This document shows, in pieces, positions 50,138 to 60,500 of a stretch of 64,000 bases of DNA. The notes under the pieces are model-generated. The model ran no database searches and was not told the origin of the DNA. It saw only the letters and a program-made list of their open reading frames with translations. Source of the DNA: Rhabditoides inermis. Lineage: Eukaryota; Nematoda; Chromadorea; Rhabditida; Rhabditidae. Made by a program: the position numbers and the translations under genes. The stretch lies in NCBI GenBank assembly GCA_963966185.1, contig CAWZYM010000369.1, positions 852,001 through 916,000 of the forward strand. The letters are read 5' to 3'. Within the stretch, counting starts at the first letter, position 1. Each line of letters begins with the position of its first letter.

Positions 50138-50173
<36 letters not shown>
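50137..50173. repeat. (CGG)n trinucleotide repeat
   Basis: About 12 uninterrupted units flanked by GACGAC imperfections, next to GC-box-like (CTCCGCCC, CCCCGCCC) and CCAAT-like (ATTGG) sequences at 50185-50280. The poly-Ala frame across it is not supported by any splice or family evidence. Confidence 0.93.
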
Positions 50174-50179
<6 letters not shown>

Positions 50180-50719
50180 GTGTGCATCACGTAAGCTCCG
50201 CCCACTGCACTCTGCGCTTATTGGTCTCTCGGCCTCTTGCCGGTGAAAACTGATTGGCCGAGCGCATGCCCCGCCCTTCGCTCACCCACTCTCGTGTCGG
50301 ATCGATCGCGCGCCGTCTCTGGCTTCTCTTGCGAGCGCACACTCTCTGCGCACTCTCTCATGTCCACTGGCGAGTGACTGGGCAGCCGGCCTGTTATCTG
50401 ATCGAACGATCTCGGCGAGAGAGAGTGTGAGAGTGAGAGAGCGCATGTTCTCTTACCGACTTGCCGGTTAGAAAACGTGCGAATTGCAGAAAGCAGGCCG
50501 GATGACGCTGTTTTGTTCTCTGTGCAACTCCTCAGTTCGAACAGTAATACCAGAAACACAGGAAAATAACCGTATAAGAAAGCTAGCTGAGTTCAGTTCA
50601 ACGCACCCAGTCCGGCTATTCATGACCGAAGGTTCATTAGCTCAAAATCTGAAGATTGTCTTTCTGTGTCTAGAGAGAACAGTGAGGGTAGAAAAAGAGA
50701 GTGTTCAAGCGGAGAATAA

Positions 50720-50975
50720 AACACAATATGCTCTGAGAGAGAGAACGAGAGAGAGAAAGAAAAAGTGATAGAGAGGGGAGATAAAGAGGAGAGAGAAAGA
50801 GATTGAGAAAGAGAGAGATAGAAAAGGGAGAGAGAGAGAGAGAGAAAGAGAAGGAGAAGGAGAGATAATGAGAGTTAGGGAGTGATAGAGAGAGGAAAGA
50901 AAAAGAGAAGGGCGAGTGATAGAGAAAGAGAGAGAAAGAGAGAGGGGGGGGGAAAGAGTGAGAGAGAGGGCTATT
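50720..50975. repeat. (GA)n-rich tract
   Basis: Interrupted GAGA/AAAG purine tract with a G-run at 50945-50951. Non-coding. Confidence 0.9.
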
Positions 50976-51294
50976 AGATAAGCGAAATAGAGCGCATCAA
51001 TCGTCAATGAGCGATCCGACCAGGCTGTTCGTTTCCTGATTCTGACTACGTTTTCGAAGACTCTCTAGTTTGGATACGTCAGTGTACTAGTTTTCGAAGA
51101 TTTTCAAGTTACTGACGTGACTGTTATCAGTGACTGTTACTATGTCTGTGTATTTGTGAATTGTTAATTGTGAGTATTGTAAATTGTAAGTTATTTGTAT
51201 CTTTATAGCATGATATTCTGACTAGTGAGTTTGTAATATGTATTTTCGTTATCTAATGTACAAAATTTCTTCGAAATTTGAGAAAAGGACATCC

Positions 51295-51685
51295 ATTCTC
51301 TTTCGAAAAGTACAGGAGTGGTTTGTTTTGATCTAATTCAACAAAAGCACATGCATATTTTTTTCTTCGCAGCTGACTAAAATTTCAAAACAAACCTGCT
51401 CTTTCTAATCGATGAAAAAAGCGAACATATGTAATTGTAATATGTACTATAATAATTTAAAATAAAAGACCTTTTTGTTGTTAAATTTTTATGCATTTGC
51501 ATGCGTATATCTGATCAAAAATCACACATTTCATAGTTATGAAACATTTCATAGTACATCGTTTGAAAGAGCAGGTTTGTTTTGAAATTTTAGTCAGCTG
51601 CGAAGAAAAAAATATGCATGTGCTTTTGTTGAATTAGATCAAAACAAACCACTCCTTTTTACTCCTGTACTTTTCGAAAGAGAAT
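51295..51685. mobile_element. Long terminal-inverted-repeat element
   Basis: Arms of about 111-121 bases (51295-51405 and 51565-51685) are almost perfect inverted repeats, starting ATTCTCTTTCGAAAAGTACA and ending in its complement. The right arm has a ~10-base local duplication. The AT-rich loop is about 160 bases and codes for nothing. It resembles a non-autonomous DNA transposon. Confidence 0.8.
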
Positions 51686-52236
51686 CTGTCTTATACTCCT
51701 CTCCTATCTACCCGGGTGACATAAACACTGATGTGTCAGCTGGGCTGGTGAGGTGGCATAAGCACATAGGTCGTATGAATGATATCTCTAAAGTAGTGCA
51801 ACCTTTTTGAGTATATCTCATTTAGCAAACGCGATGTTCACTGATTCCGTTCGCATGTATCGATTGACCTCGATTGAGTACAAATCTGAGCTTTCTGGCT
51901 CACCCCCCAATAAAATAATACGAAGAATGGCCGATAAGCGCGAAGCTGTGTACAACGTTGACAACACCCCTGCAGTAAAGTTATCATAGCTCACGCACAC
52001 TGATCAGTAAATCATTTAATAAGAGATAGCAGTCCCCCCGCTGCACAATTGTGACTATATTTATCTGACGGGAACGCGGATAATGTGGATTCCACAACAT
52101 ACAACATAATATATAATGTATATATAATGTACATATATAATAACACAGGAACACATACAATACTTAACTGAGAGAGGCACGAATCGCCCTGATGAGGTCA
52201 TTTTCGGAAGCCGAGAGACATTACAAGAACACATGA

Positions 52237-53449
52237 TCACGGTTTCGGAGGGGGGTTCTTGTTAATGATTGTCTTTAGCTCCTCACGAATGTCAGCTAGC
52301 CCGCGCACCAGCTGCTCAAGTAGACCCAGAACAGTGCTCCTGAACTCCTCCTCCATCTTCCCCTTCTTGGCGTAGTGCTTCTTCTGCGCCTTCTGAGCGG
52401 CCGTCAATCCAGCGTACTCGTCTGCGGCTTCTTGGGGAACCGCACCGGAACAAGGGACCACGACGTCCGCAGCGGATGACGTCAAGATACAGTTCGGACC
52501 AATCCGCGAGTGCACATTGGAAAATTCCGGTTGGGCAGTACAATGAGCGAACGGCAGAAGCTGCCGAGACGGCATCGTAGCGCCACCTTGGTGTGCGCGC
52601 TGGGCACCAGCGATCTGGTGGTAAGTAGCAGGCGCCGGAATCTGGTGAGCGATCTCCGAGCCTACGATCCAACGAGCCGGCTGAGCCGCAGGCGGCTGAG
52701 CAGTGTGCGCGGAACTATTGGAGAGAGTGGCCGTCTTGCCGGCTGCGTCATCAGGGTCGGCGCTGTGCGACGGCAACGGCTCCATGTCGGCGAAGATGCG
52801 ATCGAATTCGTCGCGCGCGTCCGCCACCGGCACCGCCGCATCTGCAAAGCATGCGTCTGGAACAACGTCGAATTACAAAGCGGTTGATAATCAGACGTTG
52901 CACTCACCAGCAACAGCATGTTGTCGCGTGTTTCTCACCACCGCGTCTTCATCCGTCGGAGCCTGAAACTAATATCTAGTAGTCTCCAGAAATGTGTAAT
53001 AAATTACTCTACTGGATTTGGTAGATTGAATAGTTTCTTGAAAACTAGTTACAGAAGAACACACGTTGAATACACACGTGTTAACGCAAATAATTTGAAA
53101 ATGACACTCACTTGATTCGAGGTTTCCTGAGCAAGGGAAGACCGATTACGCGAGTCGTAAGGATGATGCCGCTGAAACAATGAAACATATTTTTTCGGAC
53201 TAAAGTAGCGTCCGGTGTGAATTCGACTCCTCAAAATGCATTTTGACGCTTTTGATCGTGTTTTGAAGTCGTTTTGAAGAGACTGACCGCTAAGAGTGCT
53301 AGAAAAAGAATCGTTTTCTTGTGTTTTTTATGTATAAATAGATCGACAGATTGATTTTCGATTGGCTTATCGATTGCACTCACGTGACTGTTCGCTTTCT
53401 CTTTCGCGGGAATCGATATTGCGGACGAGTGATGGAAGCCCTGATCCAT
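52237..53449 (-). CDS. Unknown protein with basic segment and C-terminal coiled coil
   Basis: Predicted 261 aa from four exons: 53449-53384, 53171-53112, 52962-52908, 52841-52237; phases 0, 0 and 1 join cleanly. The start is four bases downstream of a TTTCAG acceptor, as for a trans-spliced nematode gene. The first ~200 residues are Ala/Ser/Pro-rich without a known domain. The tail (202-261) has a Lys-rich run (KAQKKHYAKKGK) and then four heptads with V231, L235, L238, L242, I245, L249 and I252 in 4-3 spacing. The basic-then-zipper order resembles a bZIP, but the invariant Asn and Arg are absent, so DNA binding is doubtful. I do not recognise the family. The neighbouring upstream minus-strand gene is a true bZIP. 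Confidence 0.75.
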
Positions 53450-53452
53450 TTC

Positions 53453-53455
53453 CTG
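53453..53455 (-). promoter_or_regulatory. Candidate trans-splice acceptor
   Basis: Minus-strand ATTTCAG ends at 53453, three bases of UTR before the ATG at 53449. No upstream exon is apparent. Confidence 0.45.
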
Positions 53456-54767
53456 AAATAGAGATACGATGTTATACGATTCTATGCTACTCTCTGCGAT
53501 GTTTAGACAACCAAAAGAGACACGATTCGAGGGAGAAATGATCGGAGCCTCCGTAAATCATAGAGAGCCAAAGTTAGAGAAAAAAGGATAGAAACACATT
53601 ACAAGAATAAGAAGAAAAAATGTCGGACACCCGTCCACGACAGCAATACAAAGGAGCATCACTGCAAATCATAACACACTGGTCGCAACCAATCGCGGCC
53701 AAAATTCGAAAATATCGCGCGTTTTGAACGCGCGACAGGGAAAGGGCGAGTGTGATATCGATCGATTAGAATGAATGCAGGTAGCATCAGACAAAAGAGA
53801 GAACGGTTTGCTACCCCACAGATACGTCGAGGTATAAGTACGATGTTTTCGAAGCTTGAGAGAGAGAGAGAGACAGTGGGAGTATGATTGGGAGAATTGT
53901 CGCGTGTGCGATCCGGCGGTTCAGTGGATTTGTAACACGACACAATATGATCCTATTTCCTACCGGTCCACCCTGGTTGGCACTATAACGAGAGACGCCC
54001 GTGAATGCCACAACAGCCTAATCCTCCACTCTCCTACCCCCTTACCCCCAATGACCACTAAAGTTGTCTACAAACGGCCAGGAAGCTCCTCCCACTTTGA
54101 CACCTTTCGTGCGCCATCCGCACCGCTCGCGCGCTAATTAATTTACTGGCCCCTGTTTGGTGTTTGCCATTCGCACGCATTCGGCAGTCGATCGGCAATG
54201 AGAGCGGTCTCTGTTCGCGCCCTCTCAACTGACTGCGTGGCGCAGTGGCAAGAGAGACGCGTGCCGTTCTCGCGGCCCGGGTTCGACCTCCTTTGCAACT
54301 TTTAGTGAAACACAGATAGCGGTAGTTGAATGATTCAAAATATTGAAGATTATGTTTCAAAATAAGTCTCGCCAATCCCTGGAGAATCGGAGAGGACTTT
54401 ACTTAAATGGAATCACATCCCCAAAATGTCCACACTACTCAAATACGCGAAACACGAACACGAGCACTATCATATTTATTGGTGGGTGGAAGGCGAGAGA
54501 GAAGAGCGAGAGGTCACTCTGCTCCGTGGAGGAACGGGGAACGACTCTTCTGTCCAGATATTGGCGGGGGCGGGGGCGCGCGCCATCGCGGTTCTAATGA
54601 CCGCGACATCGCGATAACAAATTGTAAAATTTCCTTATCACAATTGTACAATTTGTTATCGCGTCAGTTCTGGCGACGCAGGCTCGATTCCTGTTATAGG
54701 CCAGCGCTGCGACTCTCAGGAGCGGTGCTGCGGCCTGTTTGGGTACGGAGTGCGCAACACACGCGGA
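53456..54767. other. Intergenic, repeat-bearing
   Basis: No gene seen. Contains 54059-54220 (inverted partner of 49553-49705) and a tRNA-like module at 54232-54300 (GTGGCGCAGTGG, GGGTTCGACCTCC). A palindromic stretch at 54614-54662 repeats ATAACAAATTGTA in both orientations around TTCCTTATCACAATTG. Confidence 0.5.
54059..54220. repeat. Dispersed repeat, partner of 49553-49705
   Basis: Reverse-complement match to the other copy over its whole length, diverged in the middle (CTGGCCCCTGTTTGGTG side). Confidence 0.6.
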
Positions 54768-56210
54768 CACACCCTCGCAGAGTGGATGGAGGAGGACACA
54801 CCCTCGCAGAGTGGATGGAGGAGGACACACCCTCGCTGAGTGGATGGAGGAGGACACACCCTCGCAGAGTGGAAGGAGGAGGACACACCCTCGCAGAGTG
54901 GATGGAGGAGGACACACCCTCGTAGAGTGGATGGAGGAGGACACACCCTCGCAGAGTGGATGGAAGAGGACACACCCTCGTAGAGTGGATGGAGGAGGAC
55001 ACACCCTCGTAGAGTGGATGGAGGAGGACACACCCTCGCAGAGTGGATGGAGGAGGACACACCCTCGCAGAGTGGATGGAGGAGGACACACCCTCGCAGA
55101 GTGGATGGAGGAGGACACACCCTCGCAGAGTGGATGGAGGAGGACACACGCTCGCAGAGTGGATGGAGGAGGACACACCCTCGCAGAGTGGATGGAGGAG
55201 GACACACCCTCGCAGAGTGGATGGAGGAGGACACACCCTCGCAGAGTGGATGGAGGAGGACACACCCTCGCAGAGTGGATGGAGGAGGACACACCCTCGC
55301 AGAGTGGATGGAGGAGGACACACCCTCGCAGAGTGGATGGAAGAGGACACACCCTCGTAGAGTGGATGGAGGAGGACACACCCTCGTAGAGTGGATGGAG
55401 GAGGACACACCCTCGCAGAGTGGATGGAGGAGGACACACCCTCGTAGAGTGGATGGAGGAGGACACACCCTCGCAGAGTGGATGGAAGAGGACACACCCT
55501 CGTAGAGTGGATGGAGGAGGACACACCCTCGTAGAGTGGATGGAGGAGGACACACCCTCGCAGAGTGGATGGAGGAGGACACACCCTCGCAGAGTGGATG
55601 GAGGAGGACACACCCTCGCAGAGTGGATGGAGGAGGACACACCCTCGCAGAGTGGATGGAGGAGGACACACGCTCGCAGAGTGGATGGAGGAGGACACAC
55701 CCTCGCAGAGTGGATGGAGGAGGACACACCCTCGCAGAGTGGATGGAGGAGGACACACCCTCGCAGAGTGGATGGAGGAGGACACACCCTCGCAGAGTGG
55801 ATGGAGGAGGACACACCCTCGCAGAGTGGATGGAGGAGGACACACCCTCGCAGAGTGGATGGAGGAGGACACACCCTCGCAGAGTGGATGGAGGAGAACA
55901 CACCCTCGCAGAGTTGATGGAGGAGGACACACCCTCGCAGAGTGGATGGAGGAGGACACACCCTCGCAGAGTGGATGGAGGAGGACACACCCTCGCAGAG
56001 TGGATGGAGGAGGACACACCCTCGCAGAGTGGATGGAGGAGGACACACCCTCGCAGAGTGGATGGAGGAGGACACACCCTCGCAGAGTGGATGGAGGAGG
56101 ACACACCCTCGCAGAGTGGATGGAGGAGGACACACCCTCGCAGAATGGATGGAGGAGGACACACCTTCGCAGAATGGATGGAGGAGGACACACCTTCGCA
56201 GAGTGGATAA
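54768..56210. repeat. 29-bp minisatellite, about 50 units
   Basis: Unit ACACCCTCGCAGAGTGGATG plus GAGGAGGAC, with unit variants GTAG or GCTG for GCAG, GAAGAGG for GAGGAGG, and ACGCTCGC. The ACGCTCGC variant occurs at 55149 and again at 55671, exactly 18 units (522 bases) apart within the same variant order, so a block of units was itself duplicated. The unit has no stop in any minus-strand frame, which creates three overlapping frames of ~500 codons. These are not genes. Confidence 0.97.
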
Positions 56211-57583
56211 TAAGCATGTAGACTAAAACTAAACTAATACGTAAAATCCAATAACGTTAGTCGCTTTTGTTAGTTTGGCGAAGAGTTCTTACAAACAGAA
56301 GTTAAAAAATGCAATTTTTTTGTATTTTTTCATTGATCAATTCTTTAAAAAAATTCATGAAACTTTTTCTATATTAAAAATGTCTGATCGTTTAGACAAA
56401 GCGAATGAGCCCTTCAGAAGGCAATTTGAACAAAAACTGACCGAGTTGAGGTCATGGCCTAACTGACCAAATTTGCATAAAAGCACTTATACATATACCA
56501 CTTTCTAGACCTTTGAAAACCTTTATGTGCACACACAAGTAGCTCCTAGGTCACATCTTCCCAAAATTCGTCCGATCGTGTGTTCGTGTGTTATAGTGAT
56601 ACCATATACCATAATACCAATCAGTATGTATTGATAGACGTATTCAGTTTCAAACAAACTGAGTTTCTTTCTTACGACAAGTTCTTTTCATTCTTTATGA
56701 CTCTTGTATTGCAAGAGTCTTGTATCGTGTATGTCACCTGCAAAGCTTTGAACACTGAATAAGTGTAGACGCCAGGTTGCCTGGACATTGTGTGTCAATG
56801 AAAACTAATGAAACAACGTCATTGGAAGAGGGCAATTGCAAAAAAAATGAAATTCCTAACGGACACAAGTATAACTGAATCAATAAGAGAAAAAATGAAC
56901 GAGGGAGAGAGGAGATCATTCCAATCAGTCGTGGAGTGTGCAGCTTGGGGTGGGGCTGATACATCGAATTGATTTATATTGTCTCATCTGTCCTCTCTTC
57001 TTTCTTTTTCACGCACTATCGCGCTCAAAACATCTTGTCAACTGGACTATCTAACATTTATCAGGCATATAACACTAACCGTGCACAATTATTGGGTATA
57101 AATAAAATGAAGGGGGGGAGGGGGTGATCCTGACTACCATTGAACGATTATGTATCGAAGCGAAAAGGTGTTGGGTAAGATCCTGATTACAAACTACCAA
57201 ATGTGTGACACAGTTGAGAGGGAAAGGATGATCCTCACAAGTCGACGACAGTCACGTGGACTAGACAAAGGTTGAATACGGAGTCAGGATGGAAGTGTAT
57301 GATGCTCAAGTTGCGGTCAGTTCTCTTCGAACAACTACCCCGAATGCCGAATGCCTTCGTTGCGTTTCTTTGCATTGCCCCAGAGCACTCCCGAAAACAA
57401 CGCCTTGCTGTCCCTCCGAAACACTTCGGGGTCGCTTTCGAATCGACTGACCGCAACTTCACAAGTGGATGGCTTTCGGGCTACGGAGACAGGGAGGATG
57501 GGGGATGGGTGGCGCTCGGAAGTGGACGGATATGCCTGGGAAGAGGGGACGGATATGCCTGGGGGAGTGTGGGTGGTGTCTTT
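56211..57583. other. Intergenic, no gene seen
   Basis: AT-rich DNA between the minisatellite and the 3' end of the bZIP gene. It holds the inverted-repeat element at 57308-57465 and little else I can identify. Confidence 0.5.
57308..57465. mobile_element. GGTGCGGTCAGTC-family MITE with both ends
   Basis: Left CAAGTTGCGGTCAGTTCTCT and right GACTGACCGCAACTT are clear terminal inverted repeats about 155 bases apart. The interior has CCGAATGCC/TTCGAAAC-type motifs. This is the cleanest two-ended member of the family. Confidence 0.75.
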
Positions 57584-60500
57584 TCACAAGAGCTCCGCCC
57601 GCTCTGCGTTGAGCAGCGCGTGCAGCCGGACGAACTTGGTGTTACACTGCTGCCGCACGTTCGTCACCTCGCCCTAGAAAAGGGGTTTCTTCCCTATCTC
57701 TCTCTCCTCTCCTCTCTTTCTCTCTCTCTCTCTCCCTTCTCTCCCCTTTATCTTCTCTCGACTCCGGAACACTCTTGCACACCCCATAGTCACTTCGGAA
57801 CGCCTTCGAAACACGTTTCCCTCAGTAAGAACCCTCCCGATTCGCCCTCGTATTACTCTTGCACACCCCCTTCGTAGTGGCTGAACAAACACCGCACCTT
57901 CACCCCGGCCACGTCCGCCCTGAGCGAATCGACTTCGGCGCGAAGCTCGGACAGCTGCTTCTTCTCCTCCTGCAACGCAACTGCCGGTCAGTGTGGCTTA
58001 ACGCTAACATATAATGTACAATGTAAGTAAGTGATTATAATGTAAGTATAATGTATCCCCCGGTCATCGTACGGCAGCCATCTCGTCACGTTTTCTAGAC
58101 ATCGTTTTATCGCATCTAGCCGCGTGATCGGTTTACGCACGCCCATTCGACCGCGCGATTCGCGCGCTCGGCGGTCTGATTTTACAAGGGAAGTTGCTCA
58201 GGTCCTCCGCTCGTGATTTCAATCTGAAGGCATATTTCGAGTGATCTTGGTCTACTGAGCAATGTTGTCCATGATCATTTTTGCTGCGGAGCATGTCTTT
58301 ACATAGTTTATATAAGAAAAATGCACGTAGAGAGCGCGATTTACGTTTTTGGGTATAACTTGCCTCATAGAAGACGAAATCATGAACCGAAAAGTTTTTC
58401 TGCTAGCTAAGCGTATTCTTAATGGATATGGGATAGGGTTTTCAAAAATCAAGGTTTTCTGTATGCAAATTTCGAAACTTTGGACGAGGATTACGGTAGT
58501 TGAACGTGCTCCGCAGCAAAGGTGATATTGGACAACACTGATCAGGGGACCCTTGGCTATCGATTGAGCCATATCTGGTTCAATTTCGAGCAAAGGCCCT
58601 GGGATACTTTCCTTGTTAGGGAAGTGAGGGTTATTTGACAGTGAAATCGAAGAAGTTCGGAGCATCTTCCAACGCTAATAACTTGGTTCAGACATTTTAA
58701 GTTCGATGAAATTTTCAGGGTGTTCGGGACTGTATACGACCCATCGATTGTCGTGGGTTTTTTACGATTACTCAAAAACTAAGTAAATTATGGACAATAA
58801 AGTGCTCAAAACGATCGTTTTTCAACGAAAAAAAACTATAAACTTCAATAACTTGGTTCCAACTGAACCAAAGTGCACCAAACTTGCACACCACGTCCGG
58901 ATGACACATACGAAGCTCGTGGCTTTTGCTGTATTTCTAATTTTAAATAGAGTTATTTCACGAAAACCTCGTAATGACACTGTTCATGCGTAAAACTCTC
59001 GTCATTTCTCGTCTGTCTGACCGACCGCCGAGAGCTGCCGTACCGTGAAAGGGGGGATACATAGCGGTCAGTCTCTTCGAAACGTCTTCGCAATTGACTT
59101 CGGAACGCCTTCGAAACACGTTGCCTCGCGGTTCGCGGTCAGTTAGAACCCAACCGATTTGCCTTCGTATCACTCTAGCACACCCCTTCGTATTGGCTGA
59201 ACAAACAGCGCACCTTCAACTCGGCCACATCCTCCCTGAGCGAATCGACTTCGGCGCGAAGCTCGGACAGCTGCTTCTTCTCCTCCTGCAACTGACTGTA
59301 AAGTTTTTAAAAATTTCAGAAAAAAATATGATTTCATGTATTCAAGTTTCAGTCACGTTTAGAGGCACAGCGGCGACTTAAATGTTGCATCAGCTCTCAT
59401 AAACTCTCGTTATCACACATGCAAAACATTCGCGGTAAACAGGATCCGTACCTGCGAGCTAGGCGCCGCAACGGCGCACACACGCATTGCGCCACGTAGC
59501 ACGTAAAAAGCGGGGTTCATTTCCGAACATCTATGTATTCACTCCTATTTTCTGGAGTATAATGGCTTTAGGCGGCATGATAATCGTGGCGAGACCAATT
59601 TTGAATTCGAAATAAAATCATGCATTCGGTCAGATGCATAATAGAAAACAGAATTTCAAACTTTCATGTTATGGAATTATAATCAACATTTTTGCGGACG
59701 AAACATTTCTTAGTGTAGTGTGAATTTTGCATGGTTACACACCCGGTGATGTGGTCGAAATCTCACGCCGAAGAGCAAGCCTCATTCTCGGTGCTTGCGT
59801 GTCCACCAACCCACCAATAGAACGACGCAACCCTCCTACCCTCCGAGTACCTAATACAAACAATATTCGAACTCTATCTATCACAGCGCGACTTTCCTAC
59901 CCTACGCCCTTTTTAGCATCCCCTTTGCAGCTCATCTCATCAACACCACGCAGGGAGTATAACTCTTTCTTTTCAGATTCCTGTTCGTTTGCTCGAATGG
60001 GAAGGACGCGTTCCGGACGCGGGATATCTACGTCATCGTCCGCGAAGCCCCTCATAGACGTCGACGACTCGCGGCGCGTCTCCCTCTCTCTTCCCTCATC
60101 TGCCATCGTCGCGCCCTTTTCCTGTAGCGAGTCCCACTGCATATGTTCAATATTTATTGTATTGTATTGAATTGGGTCTCGCAGCCACGCGTAGTGTATT
60201 GAATCGGGTCTCGTGGTCATCCGAATAATAGCATAAACCTGTCCCCTAAGCCTAAGACTAAGAGTTGTGAAGGATAGTAAAAACTTTGGTTATCTCGTAG
60301 AGTAGCGAAGAGATGAAGAGACTAACAAATGATGAGCGATGAACTGGTAACAACAACTCATGCCATCAGGATCAGAGGGTACACTACCTGTAAGTAGCGC
60401 TCAGTCTCTTCGGAACGCCTTCGCAACTGACTTCGGAACGCCTTCGGAACACTTTGCTTCGCGGTTCGCAGTCAGTTAGAACTAGTGCATGGTCACGGCG

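Larger units (their letters stand above)
47352..52236. other. Tail-to-tail intergenic block
   Basis: Lies between the ends of the innexin gene (plus) and the small coiled-coil gene (minus). No exon chain seen. It holds a CT tract (48304-48351), a SINE (48428-48798), a GGTGCGGTCAGTC-family element (49338-49530), half of a dispersed inverted pair (49553-49705), a (CGG)n repeat (50137-50173), a GA tract (50720-50975) and a long inverted-repeat element (51295-51685). Confidence 0.5.

Noticed and set aside
50023..50205. Poly-Ala frame over the CGG repeat
   Set aside because: The frame exists only because of the trinucleotide repeat; no splice sites or homologous pattern support it.
54594..56221. 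Minus-strand open frames of 522, 507 and 491 codons and plus-strand frames of about 220 codons
   Set aside because: They are produced by a 29-bp tandem repeat with no stop codons, open in several frames at once, with no start context or splice evidence.
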